A stretch of DNA of 64,000 nucleotides, from the NCBI RefSeq assembly GCF_021531815.1, contig NZ_JADYUM010000014.1, positions 1 to 64,000 on the forward strand, read 5' to 3'. This document shows positions 35,642 through 44,477 of this stretch, one piece after another. Below the pieces are notes generated by a model, which saw only the letters and a list, made by a program, of their open reading frames with translations, had not been told where the DNA came from and searched no databases. The translations under genes and the position numbers were made by a program. Source of the stretch: Pseudoflavonifractor phocaeensis. GTDB taxonomy: Bacteria; Bacillota; Clostridia; Oscillospirales; Oscillospiraceae. Each line of letters starts with the position of its first letter. Position 1 is the first letter of the stretch.

Positions 35642-37934
35642 TTGGACTAAGATGGTATCCGAACGAGCATTGTCCACAGAAAAGAGTTTACGCAAAAAAA
35701 TCTTTGTATCAATGAAGATTGCTGCTTCTGACCTTCCGGCAATGATTGATCAGGGATGGGAAAAATCGAAAGAATATAAGAGCCCCAAATTTGTAGGCAT
35801 CACCAAGGAAAAACCAGCAAATGAACAATTCGAGGACCTAGTATGGCTTCTTTTTGCTAATATGGGCTTTTCAGAAATGAATGCAGGAAGCCCTTTCGAA
35901 GTTAGCTATGATTTTCATGATGACAGTCTGAAGTATCCTGTCAGTGTCGTAGCGGTTGACGATGAAACTATTTTGGTCGTTGTTTGCCAGGCGACTGACG
36001 AGGTGACTGAAAGAAGTTTCGCTGATGAAATCCAAGAATTTAGTTCTAAGATCTCCGGAATTCGAAAAGAAATATTGAAACAGTATCCTGGTCGAAAAAC
36101 AAAGTTCATCTGGGCTACACATAATTATATTACCAATCGGAGAGATCTTGCTCTTCTGGACAAGGCAGGCATTGCATACTTTAATGATTCAGCTATTGAG
36201 TACTATAGCGAATTGGCAAAGCATCTTGGTTCATGTTCTAGATATCAGCTTCTCGGTAATTTGTTTGCGAACCAGGAAATTAAGAACATGGATGACAGAG
36301 TCCCTGCAATCCAAGGCAAGATGGGAGGATATACATACTACTCCTTTTCTATAGAGCCGGAAAAGTTGCTGAAAATTGGATATGTGCTGCATCGATCTGA
36401 GGCCAATCAAAATATGATGCCGACATATCAGCGAATTATTAAAAAGAAGCGTCTTCAGGATGTTCGCGCTTTTATTAATGATGGTGGATACTTCCCGAAT
36501 TCAATTATCATCAGCATTGATTCAAACGGAAAAGGTCTAGCATTTGACCAATCCTCAACTAAGATTGATGGGACTATATCCAAGATAGGAATATTACATA
36601 TCCCGAAGAGATATCGTTCAGCATACATTATTGACGGACAGCACAGACTTTACGGATACTCTGACTCAAAATATGCAGCAACCAATACTATTCCCGTTGT
36701 CGCATTTGTGGATTTGGAAAGAACAGAACAGATTAAACTGTTTATGGATATTAATGAGAATCAAAAAGCGGTTCCGAAATCTCTGCGAGTTACCTTGAAT
36801 GCAGATATGCTGTGGGAGTCTCCTGATTTTAGCGAGCAGCGACAGGCATTGCGTTCTAAAATTGCTCAGATGCTCGGTGAGGAACCCACTTCTCCTCTCC
36901 ATGGCAGGGTTGTTATTGGTGAGAATGAGTCCACACCGGAAAGATGTATTACCGTAGAAGCGATTCAGTCTGCATTAAAAAAATGCCGGTTCTTTGATAC
37001 CTATGGGAAAAAGAACGCCCTCCAGAAATCAGGCACTTTTGATTGCCAGAATAATCAAGAAACCTGTGACCTTTTCTATCCGTTTATAGAAAAATGTCTT
37101 TTATACATTCGAGAGGCCTGCCTTGATGAATGGAATAAAGGTGATCGCGACAGTGGAATGCTGACTATGAACCGTGGTATTCAAGGTGTTATCCGTGTGA
37201 TTGACGATATTGTGAACATGCTAGTTGACAAAGCTATGATTTCACCGAAGTCGCAGGACCTTGATGACATGTTTGGTCTTATTCGCTACTATTTGAAACC
37301 TCTTGCAGATTATATAAACAACCTTACTGCTGAGCAGAGAAAAGATCTTAGAGGATATTTCGGTGGTGGCGCAGACACCCGTTTCTGGCGAGCATATCAG
37401 AAAGCTGTTTCTGATGCGAGACCTGATTTTAATCCGGAAGGCCTGGAAGAATACTGGCAGAATGAGACTAAGGTATATAACGAAGAAACCAAGAGTATGC
37501 TTCGTGAAATTGAGTCTAAAATTAAACTTATAGTTTCATCCAGACTTGAAGAGTATTATGGCGACAGCTGGCTCGTCAAAGGTCTGCCTAAAGCCATTTA
37601 TACGCGTGCCAAGGGTGAGGCTGATGAGGCTCGGTATGAACAGATCAGTAATGATGATGAGGATGTTGAGATTCCTATTTGGGATTATGTGACCTTGGCC
37701 GAATGCAAACCTATAATCCTTAATGGTAAGAACTGGTCCCTTCTTTTTGAGGATTCCATGGTGAGACCTGAAGAAGCAAATATGGTAGGTGGAAAAGACC
37801 CTAAAACAGATTGGATCTTAAGGGTTAATAGCATTATCAATAAACTAGCCAAAGATAGTTACAGTGTGCCGGTAGATGAATATAGCTATGTCAAAAGTGT
37901 ACATGAATGGCTGATGGGCATCCTTGTTTTTTAA
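35628..37934 (+). CDS. DGQHR-domain protein (DndB-like)
   Basis: A 768-residue protein. YIIDGQHRLYGYSDSKYA (about residue 336) is the DGQHR signature, and DLERTEQIKLFMDINENQKAVPKSL is the neighbouring ParB-fold part, as in DndB and related modification-system regulators. Residues 50-190 (FEDLVWLLFANMGF, IWATHNYI) may be a nuclease-like or REase-fold N-terminal domain. DndB controls phosphorothioate modification; DGQHR proteins in other islands are of unknown role. The ATG at 35628 follows GGAAAGGAGC, 14 bp inside the methylase gene. Confidence 0.8.
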   Translation: MERTDWTKMVSERALSTEKSLRKKIFVSMKIAASDLPAMIDQGWEKSKEYKSPKFVGITKEKPANEQFEDLVWLLFANMGFSEMNAGSPFEVSYDFHDDSLKYPVSVVAVDDETILVVVCQATDEVTERSFADEIQEFSSKISGIRKEILKQYPGRKTKFIWATHNYITNRRDLALLDKAGIAYFNDSAIEYYSELAKHLGSCSRYQLLGNLFANQEIKNMDDRVPAIQGKMGGYTYYSFSIEPEKLLKIGYVLHRSEANQNMMPTYQRIIKKKRLQDVRAFINDGGYFPNSIIISIDSNGKGLAFDQSSTKIDGTISKIGILHIPKRYRSAYIIDGQHRLYGYSDSKYAATNTIPVVAFVDLERTEQIKLFMDINENQKAVPKSLRVTLNADMLWESPDFSEQRQALRSKIAQMLGEEPTSPLHGRVVIGENESTPERCITVEAIQSALKKCRFFDTYGKKNALQKSGTFDCQNNQETCDLFYPFIEKCLLYIREACLDEWNKGDRDSGMLTMNRGIQGVIRVIDDIVNMLVDKAMISPKSQDLDDMFGLIRYYLKPLADYINNLTAEQRKDLRGYFGGGADTRFWRAYQKAVSDARPDFNPEGLEEYWQNETKVYNEETKSMLREIESKIKLIVSSRLEEYYGDSWLVKGLPKAIYTRAKGEADEARYEQISNDDEDVEIPIWDYVTLAECKPIILNGKNWSLLFEDSMVRPEEANMVGGKDPKTDWILRVNSIINKLAKDSYSVPVDEYSYVKSVHEWLMGILVF

Positions 37935-37964
37935 TTATCCAGCCATTTCCATGAGGTAAACAGT

Positions 37965-38945
37965 ATGGAAAACGGAACAAAACTCAGAATTCTATATCTT
38001 TACCAGCATCTAATCCAGAATACGGATCCGGATCATCCTGAGTCAACGGTCGAGCTGATGAAGATGCTGAAAGAAAAATATGATATCAAAGTCAGCCGCA
38101 ATACAATCAGTGATGATCTTCTTATGCTGAGTGACTGCGATTTGCAGGTAGAAGTCATCCACTCAACTCAGAACAAGTATTACTTTGACGGTCAGCTTTT
38201 CAGCGTACCGGAATTGAAGATTCTGATTGATGCGGTCTCTTCTTCCAAGTTCATTACCGAGCGTAAGAGTGAGGAACTTATCAACAAGCTTCTCACTCTC
38301 GTGCCCCGGCATAGTGCGGTGAAACTTCGCCGTCACATCTATGCATCAGACCGTGTTAAGTCTGATAATGAGCGAGGATATTACATTGTTGATGCTATCA
38401 ATGAGGCCATCGATACCAAGAGAAAGATATCATTCTGCTATACTGACTATGACATCAACAAGAAGCGTCAGCTGACAAATGATGGTATAGCCTATACTGT
38501 CAGTCCATATACGATGATGTGGGATGGCGATTACTACTATTTACGAGGGTACTGTGATGAACGCCAGGCCATGAGAACCTTCCGCCTGGATCGTATAGAA
38601 AAGCAGCCGGACATTCTCCGGGATCCTGCAGTTCCGAAGCCGGAAAATTACAGCATCGCAGAGTACAGCAAATCCGTATTCCGGATGTACGATACCGATG
38701 AGCCGCAGGAAGTTACCCTTCTCTGCAAAGCATCGACCATGAAGGTGCTGATCGATAATTTTGGCTTGGATGTAGATACCACTCCGGTGGATGAAGATCA
38801 CTTCCAGGCTAAAGTCATGGTTTGCACCAGCCCGACTTTCTACCGTTGGGTATTTGGCTTTGGTGACAGTATTAAGATCATTGGACCGATCAAAGTGGTC
38901 GAACAATATAGAACTATGTTAAATAATGCCTTAGAAAATCTTTGA
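37965..38945 (+). CDS. WYL-domain transcriptional regulator
   Basis: A 326-residue regulator. An N-terminal winged helix (LRILYLYQHLIQNT, VSRNTISDDLLMLS) is followed by the WYL domain, with SPYTMMWDGDYYYLRGYCD and FRLDRIEKQP, then the WCX C-terminal extension. WYL regulators such as BrxR control defence islands by binding nucleic acid or nucleotides. It lies in the middle of the operon, 30 bp after the DGQHR gene and 36 bp before the PLD-helicase gene, and may mark the join of two modules. It probably represses the operon until infection. Confidence 0.88.
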   Translation: MENGTKLRILYLYQHLIQNTDPDHPESTVELMKMLKEKYDIKVSRNTISDDLLMLSDCDLQVEVIHSTQNKYYFDGQLFSVPELKILIDAVSSSKFITERKSEELINKLLTLVPRHSAVKLRRHIYASDRVKSDNERGYYIVDAINEAIDTKRKISFCYTDYDINKKRQLTNDGIAYTVSPYTMMWDGDYYYLRGYCDERQAMRTFRLDRIEKQPDILRDPAVPKPENYSIAEYSKSVFRMYDTDEPQEVTLLCKASTMKVLIDNFGLDVDTTPVDEDHFQAKVMVCTSPTFYRWVFGFGDSIKIIGPIKVVEQYRTMLNNALENL

Positions 38946-38981
38946 TTAACTGAAACAGCAACAAGAAAGAAGGTACTTCGC

Positions 38982-41900
38982 ATGCTTTCAAATGGCATCT
39001 ATGAGCAGATCGTGAATACACGCATCAGCAATGAGCTGGCTCTGCTTGATAAAGAAAAATACGATATTGAGTTGGAGAATCTTTCTGCCGATGATGCCAG
39101 ACGAATTCTGACTATTTACATTTCCTATGTTATCGGTCAAGGTCTAAAGGTCATTCGTGAAAGCTATCCAAGTAGCAAGGATTCAGAGGCACTTCTGGCA
39201 CAGATAAAGCTGTGCAATGCCATTGTCAGGGATATCGCTGCGCATGCAGAAGAGCCTGATTTTGAGGATAATATCATTCTTGAAAAGGGCGAGGTGCTTA
39301 CCTCTCTCTATCAGAAGCTGGATTCTGCCCGAGGTATTGCAGCAATGAAAGCGGTTCGCCCGGAGACATCTCTGGTGGAAAATGCACTGTTTACCGGTGC
39401 CAAAAGCGAGCCTAGCATGTTATCAGAGCTCAAGCGGGAGATCGTTACTTCAGATACGATCGATCTTCTGGTCTCCTTTATTAAATGGAGTGCGATCCGT
39501 CCGCTTCTTTCGGAACTTACAGAGTTCACAAAGCGTGAGGGTACTCGTCTTCGCGTGATTGCGACAACCTATACACAGGCGACAGACTACAAGGCTATTG
39601 AGGTCCTCGCATCGCTCCCGAATACGGAGGTCAAGATCAATTACGAAACAAACCATGCTCGTATGCACGCTAAGTCCTACCTTTTTAACAGAAATACCGG
39701 CTTCACAACGGCCTATATTGGTTCATCGAATCTTTCTAATCCTGCCCTTACCGGTGGCCTAGAATGGAACGTGAAGGTCACAGAACAGGAATCCTTTGAT
39801 ATTGTTCGGAAGTTTTCCGTAGCCTTTGAAAGCTACTGGAACGATGCATCCTTTGAGACCTTTGACCCTAACGATCCGGAGTGTTGTAAGAAGCTTCGTG
39901 AGGAACTGACGAAAACACCGTTCCATACGGGGACTGACCGTAGGCTCCTGGTAGAGATCCGGCCATATGCTTACCAGCAGGAAATTCTTGACCAGCTTTC
40001 TGCGGAACGAGAAATTTATGGACATTATAAAAATCTGATCCATGCTGCGACCGGAGTTGGTAAGACAATTATTGCCGCCTTTGACTATAAACGATTTAAG
40101 GAGACTCATCCAAGAGCCAGACTGCTCTTCGTTGCACACCGTAAGGAAATCCTGGAGCAGAGTGTCCAGAAATTTCAGGAAGTCTTAAATGACTTCAACT
40201 TCGGAGAGCTCTACGTGGACGGCCACAAACCGACAGACATTGAGCATCTCTTTGTCAGCATTCAGTCCTTTAATTCTGCGAAATTTACAGAATGGACCTC
40301 TAAGGATTTCTACGATTACATTGTCATCGATGAATTCCATCATGCCGCAGCCGATTCGTATCAGGCACTTCTGTCCTACTATGAGCCTCAGATCCTTCTG
40401 GGCTTAACGGCAACACCGGATCGAATGGATGGCAAGGATGTTCTGGGATATTTTGATGGGCGTATCGCCTCCAAGATGCTTTTAGGCGATGCCATCGACC
40501 GGAATCTTCTAAGTACCTTCCAGTACTATGGTGTATCCGATGATGTGGACTATTCCCATGTAAATTGGGTTCGCGGCCGCTACGATACCAGTCAGCTGGA
40601 AAAGATATATACTGCGGATACTATCCGCTGTGCGTTGATCTTAAACAGCGTAAAAAAATATGTGACGGATATTCATTCTGTGAAGGGCCTTGGCTTCTGC
40701 ATCAGTGTTGCGCATGCGGAATACATGGCGAAGTATTTCAATGATCACGGAGTTCCGTCTATTGCGTTGTCTTCTAAGAGTGCAGATGATATTCGAACGG
40801 ATGCGAAGGAAGCGCTGGTCAGTGGTAAGATCAACTTTATCTTCGTTGTGGATCTGTACAATGAGGGCGTTGATATTCCGGTGATCGACACCGTGCTTTT
40901 CCTTCGTCCTACAGAAAGTGCAACCATCTTCCTGCAGCAGCTTGGCCGTGGCCTTCGATTGGCTCCCGGTAAGGAGTGTCTGACTGTACTGGATTTTATT
41001 GGCCAGGCAAATAAGAAGTATAAATTCGCCATGAAATTCGAGGCCATGGTTGGCAAGGGCCGGAAGTCCCTGCGTAAGCAGGTTGAGGAAGGCTTCTCCA
41101 ATCTTCCGAGAGGCTGTTATATCGAGCTTGAAAAATACGCAAAGAGCTATGTCTTGGAGAATCTGAGACAGACCGATAACAATAAGACTGCGCTCATTGA
41201 GCAGGTAAGAACCTTCGAAGAGGATACTGGTCTTCCGCTTACCCTGGATAACTTCCTGACCGAATATAATCTGTCTCTTTATGATTTCTATCAGAACACC
41301 GGCGCTCGTTCCCTTCATCGACTGAAGAAATGGGCCGGACTGACCGAGAATACTAGGGATGTTGATGACAAGGTCTACAGCATGCTGACGGGCCTGTTCC
41401 ATATTGATTCCGCAAAGCTTCTGGATTATTGGATCCGGTATATTGAGGGGGATACAGCACCCGCTTCTGAAGAAGAGCGTCTGATGCGGAACATGCTGTA
41501 TTACACCTTTTACAAAAAACACCCGAAGCAGCTGCATTTTGCAGATATCGATGCCGGTATCAATGCAGTACTTGGAACTGATTTTGTACGAGACGAGGTT
41601 CTGCAGATCCTGCGCTACAACCGCAGTCATCTGGGTTTTGTATCACGCCGAAATGAGTATGGTTTTACCTGTCCTCTTGAGATGCACTGCCGGTATAACA
41701 CCAATCAGGTCATGGCCGCATTCGGACTGTTTTCTGAAACGGATTCGCCGGAATTCAGAGAGGGTGTAAAGTACTTTGAAGATAAGAAGACGGATGTCTT
41801 CTTTATCAACCTGAATAAATCCGAGAAAGACTTCTCTCCGTCTACCATGTATGAGGATTATGCGATTAATGCACATCTTTTCCATTGGCAGACGCAAAGC

Positions 41901-42143
41901 AGAGACAGACAGGCAAGTCCTAAAATCCAGCGATACATTCATCATCGCGAAAGCGGAAATGCCATCTCGCTCTTTGTTCGTGAGTATAAGAGAAATGGTT
42001 CTTATACAGCACCGTTTACCTTCCTTGGCAACGCTGATTATGTGAGCCATAACGGAGAGCAGCCGGTAAACTTTATCTGGAATCTCCATACTGCAATCCC
42101 GGCAGAGCTTCTGCCTCAGGCAAACAAGAGCATTGCATTATAA
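38982..42143 (+). CDS. PLD-nuclease/SF2-helicase/DUF3427 protein
   Basis: A 1053-residue multidomain protein. An N-terminal helical domain is followed by a phospholipase-D-type nuclease motif HARMHAKSYLF..GSSNLSNPALTGG (about 224-260). An SF2 helicase follows: HAATGVGKTIIAA (about 353), VIDEFHHAAAD (447), LGLTATPDRMDG, and LFLRPTESATIFLQQLGRGLRL. The C-terminal 350 residues form DUF3427. The layout suggests a DNA translocase that cuts. A single HKD motif per chain means a dimer would be needed. It begins the second half of the operon, before the NUDIX-methyltransferase gene (26 bp). Confidence 0.87.
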   Translation: MLSNGIYEQIVNTRISNELALLDKEKYDIELENLSADDARRILTIYISYVIGQGLKVIRESYPSSKDSEALLAQIKLCNAIVRDIAAHAEEPDFEDNIILEKGEVLTSLYQKLDSARGIAAMKAVRPETSLVENALFTGAKSEPSMLSELKREIVTSDTIDLLVSFIKWSAIRPLLSELTEFTKREGTRLRVIATTYTQATDYKAIEVLASLPNTEVKINYETNHARMHAKSYLFNRNTGFTTAYIGSSNLSNPALTGGLEWNVKVTEQESFDIVRKFSVAFESYWNDASFETFDPNDPECCKKLREELTKTPFHTGTDRRLLVEIRPYAYQQEILDQLSAEREIYGHYKNLIHAATGVGKTIIAAFDYKRFKETHPRARLLFVAHRKEILEQSVQKFQEVLNDFNFGELYVDGHKPTDIEHLFVSIQSFNSAKFTEWTSKDFYDYIVIDEFHHAAADSYQALLSYYEPQILLGLTATPDRMDGKDVLGYFDGRIASKMLLGDAIDRNLLSTFQYYGVSDDVDYSHVNWVRGRYDTSQLEKIYTADTIRCALILNSVKKYVTDIHSVKGLGFCISVAHAEYMAKYFNDHGVPSIALSSKSADDIRTDAKEALVSGKINFIFVVDLYNEGVDIPVIDTVLFLRPTESATIFLQQLGRGLRLAPGKECLTVLDFIGQANKKYKFAMKFEAMVGKGRKSLRKQVEEGFSNLPRGCYIELEKYAKSYVLENLRQTDNNKTALIEQVRTFEEDTGLPLTLDNFLTEYNLSLYDFYQNTGARSLHRLKKWAGLTENTRDVDDKVYSMLTGLFHIDSAKLLDYWIRYIEGDTAPASEEERLMRNMLYYTFYKKHPKQLHFADIDAGINAVLGTDFVRDEVLQILRYNRSHLGFVSRRNEYGFTCPLEMHCRYNTNQVMAAFGLFSETDSPEFREGVKYFEDKKTDVFFINLNKSEKDFSPSTMYEDYAINAHLFHWQTQSRDRQASPKIQRYIHHRESGNAISLFVREYKRNGSYTAPFTFLGNADYVSHNGEQPVNFIWNLHTAIPAELLPQANKSIAL

Positions 42144-42169
42144 AACAGCCTTAAGGAGTCTCATAGCTT

Positions 42170-43171
42170 ATGAAAACGATCCGTGTTGTCGCTGCGGTGA
42201 TAAAAGAGAATAATCGTATCTTTGCCACAGCCAGAGGTTATGGTGATTATAAGGGGATGTGGGAGTTCCCTGGCGGAAAAATCGAACCAGGAGAAACACC
42301 ACAGGAGGCGCTGCGTCGTGAAATTCAAGAAGAACTTACCGCCGACATTGATGTTGGAGAATTGATCTACACGATTGAATATGATTACCCGGCATTCCAT
42401 CTGTCCATGGACTGCTTCTGGTGCACGGTGAAATCCGGTGAGTTAACGCTACTGGAAGCGGCGGACAGTCAGTGGCTTTCAAAGGATGAGCTCTATAGTG
42501 TGGACTGGCTACCGGCAGATCTGGAGCTGATTGAGCAGATCAAGCTGGGATGGGATAAGCAGTTTGAAGATATCGAACATAAGACGCTGTCTTATTACAA
42601 TCAAAATGCTGCTAGTTTTATTGCTGGAACCCAGTCCGTCGATTTCCATGATACACAGGACTTATTTCTCTCTTTCCTCCCGCAGGAATCTTCTATATTG
42701 GATTTTGGTTGTGGATCCGGACGCGATACCAGATATTTCCTTGAAAAAGGGTATCATGTTGTGGCAACGGATGGTTCTGAAGAACTTTGCAAAGTAGCGT
42801 CAGCATATACCGGCGTTCAGGTCCGTAAGTTGCTGTTTCAGGAACTGCAGGATGAGAATTGCTATGATGGTATTTGGGCCTGCTCTTCTATCCTTCATGC
42901 AGGAAGAACGGAACAACCGGACATTTTCCGGCGGATGATATTGGCATTGAAGAAGCAGGGTTATATCTATACGTCCTTCAAGTATGGCGCATTTGAGGGC
43001 TTCCGTGGAGAACGGTATTTTACAGACTTTGATGAAGCTGCCTTTAGAGATTTTATCAGAGCCTTCCCAGAATTAACGATTGAAAAGATGTGGGTGTCTG
43101 CGGATGTCCGACCGGAACGGAGTAATGAGAAATGGCTGAATATTATCCTTCACAAGTCGATTATCAGCTGA
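42170..43171 (+). CDS. NUDIX hydrolase fused to a SAM methyltransferase
   Basis: A 333-residue fusion. Residues 1-130 are a MutT-like NUDIX domain with the box GGKIEPGETPQEALRREIQE, followed by EL, complete for GX5EX7REUXEEXGU. Residues 140-333 are a class I methyltransferase: SILDFGCGSGRDTRYFLEKGYHVVATDGS (motif I and II, about 175), then YDGIWACSSILHA as motif IV. No DNA-methylase catalytic motif is seen, so a small molecule or nucleotide is the likelier target. Both halves are in one frame with no internal ribosome site. The HNH gene overlaps its end by 40 bp. Confidence 0.85.
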   Translation: MKTIRVVAAVIKENNRIFATARGYGDYKGMWEFPGGKIEPGETPQEALRREIQEELTADIDVGELIYTIEYDYPAFHLSMDCFWCTVKSGELTLLEAADSQWLSKDELYSVDWLPADLELIEQIKLGWDKQFEDIEHKTLSYYNQNAASFIAGTQSVDFHDTQDLFLSFLPQESSILDFGCGSGRDTRYFLEKGYHVVATDGSEELCKVASAYTGVQVRKLLFQELQDENCYDGIWACSSILHAGRTEQPDIFRRMILALKKQGYIYTSFKYGAFEGFRGERYFTDFDEAAFRDFIRAFPELTIEKMWVSADVRPERSNEKWLNIILHKSIIS

Positions 43172-44304
43172 CAATAAAAGGCGATTATATCAATACGCTG
43201 GATATTGAGAGCTTCTCCCTCATGATGAAGGATCCTTCCTACTGCTATAAGTTCTACTGGCTAGAGGCATTGGTGATCCTGATTTCAGAAGGTCGTCTGG
43301 AAACAACCTTTGATGAGATCATTGATGAGATGATCTCAAATGCCTGGTATTCCGTCAGAGAGTTCCATATTCACCTTAGCGGAATACAGGCTGGCGCTGT
43401 TAGGGATGGTCTGGAAAGGGCGGTTATACTGCTGGCAGAGCTCAGTGATCTGCCTTCGAATGCATCAAAGACGGAGATCCGAAACGCAATTCGCGAGCAC
43501 AACAAAGATCTCAAAGCCGCAAAAGAGCAGCTCACCAATATGGTTCCCTATAGGGCACTGGCGGGATTTTTTCATCGCAGTGATGAAGTTGCAAACTGGA
43601 ATAGTACCGTGCGAATGGTGGAGTATATTCAGCGTATCAATAACACGGTGATAACTCTGCCCTATACGCTGGGAGAAAGCAGCAAACTGAAAAAGGAAGT
43701 CCACATCAGTCCTGTTTGGGCAAAGATGATCCAGGACAATACAGTTTCTATTCTTGGATGGATTCAGTACGAGAAGGTTAAGTGGCTGCAGATGAATAAT
43801 CCGGAAGTTCCCGGATTGGTATATAAGCTGGCACCTTTGGATGAAAGGATGCGTAAACTGCAGCATGTACATAAGCTTTGGGATGCGATTATTGAAATCC
43901 AGCCGGTCAGAGATGTGTTTACAGATGAGTTTATACAGAGGAAAGCTTATGATGTAGACCATTTCATCCCTTGGAGTTTTGTGATGAATGACGAGCTTTG
44001 GAATTTAATGCCGATGGATTCCTCGCTCAATTCCTCCAAGAGCAATCGACTGCCTAAGTGGGATCCGTTTTTCCTACGTTTTGCAGGTAATCAGTATTTA
44101 TTATACAAGATGGTTCAGGAAAAGCCTGGCATCAGAAGATTATATGAGGCATGTTTTCGGGATAATCTGCATTCTATCTGGGCTGGCCAGGAATTGTACA
44201 GGCCTGGAAACACAAGAGAAGAATTTACTTTTATCCTGCAGAAGAATATGCAGCCAGTTTATGACTCTGCCAGACGGCAGGGATATGAGCTGTGGAAGTT
44301 ATGA
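43132..44304 (+). CDS. HNH endonuclease
   Basis: A 390-residue protein whose C-terminal third carries an HNH nuclease: YDVDHFIPWSFVMNDELWNLMPMDSS (about 271-296), with NSSKSNRLP following, so the His-Asn-His/Lys metal finger is complete. The first 250 residues are helical and unrecognised. The ATG at 43132 follows GGAGTAATG and lies 40 bp inside the NUDIX-methyltransferase gene, a long overlap that implies tight co-expression. Probable effector nuclease of the second defence module. Confidence 0.82.
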   Translation: MAEYYPSQVDYQLTIKGDYINTLDIESFSLMMKDPSYCYKFYWLEALVILISEGRLETTFDEIIDEMISNAWYSVREFHIHLSGIQAGAVRDGLERAVILLAELSDLPSNASKTEIRNAIREHNKDLKAAKEQLTNMVPYRALAGFFHRSDEVANWNSTVRMVEYIQRINNTVITLPYTLGESSKLKKEVHISPVWAKMIQDNTVSILGWIQYEKVKWLQMNNPEVPGLVYKLAPLDERMRKLQHVHKLWDAIIEIQPVRDVFTDEFIQRKAYDVDHFIPWSFVMNDELWNLMPMDSSLNSSKSNRLPKWDPFFLRFAGNQYLLYKMVQEKPGIRRLYEACFRDNLHSIWAGQELYRPGNTREEFTFILQKNMQPVYDSARRQGYELWKL

Positions 44305-44394
44305 TGAAAAGATGGCGTTTAGTCCCAGGTATAAATTATAAAGCGATGTGAGGTGCACGCTATTTTATGCACCTGCGTTCCGTTAAAATTGTCA

Positions 44395-44422
44395 CCCCTT
44401 GATTTTCGGATCAAGGGGTTTT
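44395..44422 (+). terminator. Terminator of the defence operon, overlapping the next promoter
   Basis: CCCCTTGAT and ATCAAGGGG form a 9-bp stem with a 6-nt loop followed by TTTT. The same bases contain the -35 and spacer of the LexA-like repressor promoter. Confidence 0.82.
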
Positions 44423-44451
44423 ATAATGTAGTCAATGGAACGAGTCGTTCC
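44399..44451 (+). promoter_or_regulatory. Promoter and palindromic operator of the LexA-like repressor gene
   Basis: TTGATT at 44399-44404 and TATAAT at 44422-44427 are 17 bp apart. GGAACGAGTCGTTCC, a 15-bp palindrome, lies at 44437-44451 over the expected start of transcription. A related half (CGTTCCG) occurs near 44376. This fits autorepression that ends when the repressor is cleaved. Confidence 0.68.
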
Positions 44452-44477
44452 GTTGTCAAATGAAAGGAATTAAAACC

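Noticed and set aside
35628-37934. A complete Dnd phosphorothioation system
   Set aside because: Only a DndB-like DGQHR protein is present; dndA, dndC, dndD and dndE are missing.
38982-42143. Type III restriction enzyme Res subunit or type I HsdR
   Set aside because: The SF2 motifs are similar, but a PLD nuclease motif at the N-terminus and DUF3427 at the C-terminus, with no Mod or HsdS gene, do not fit.
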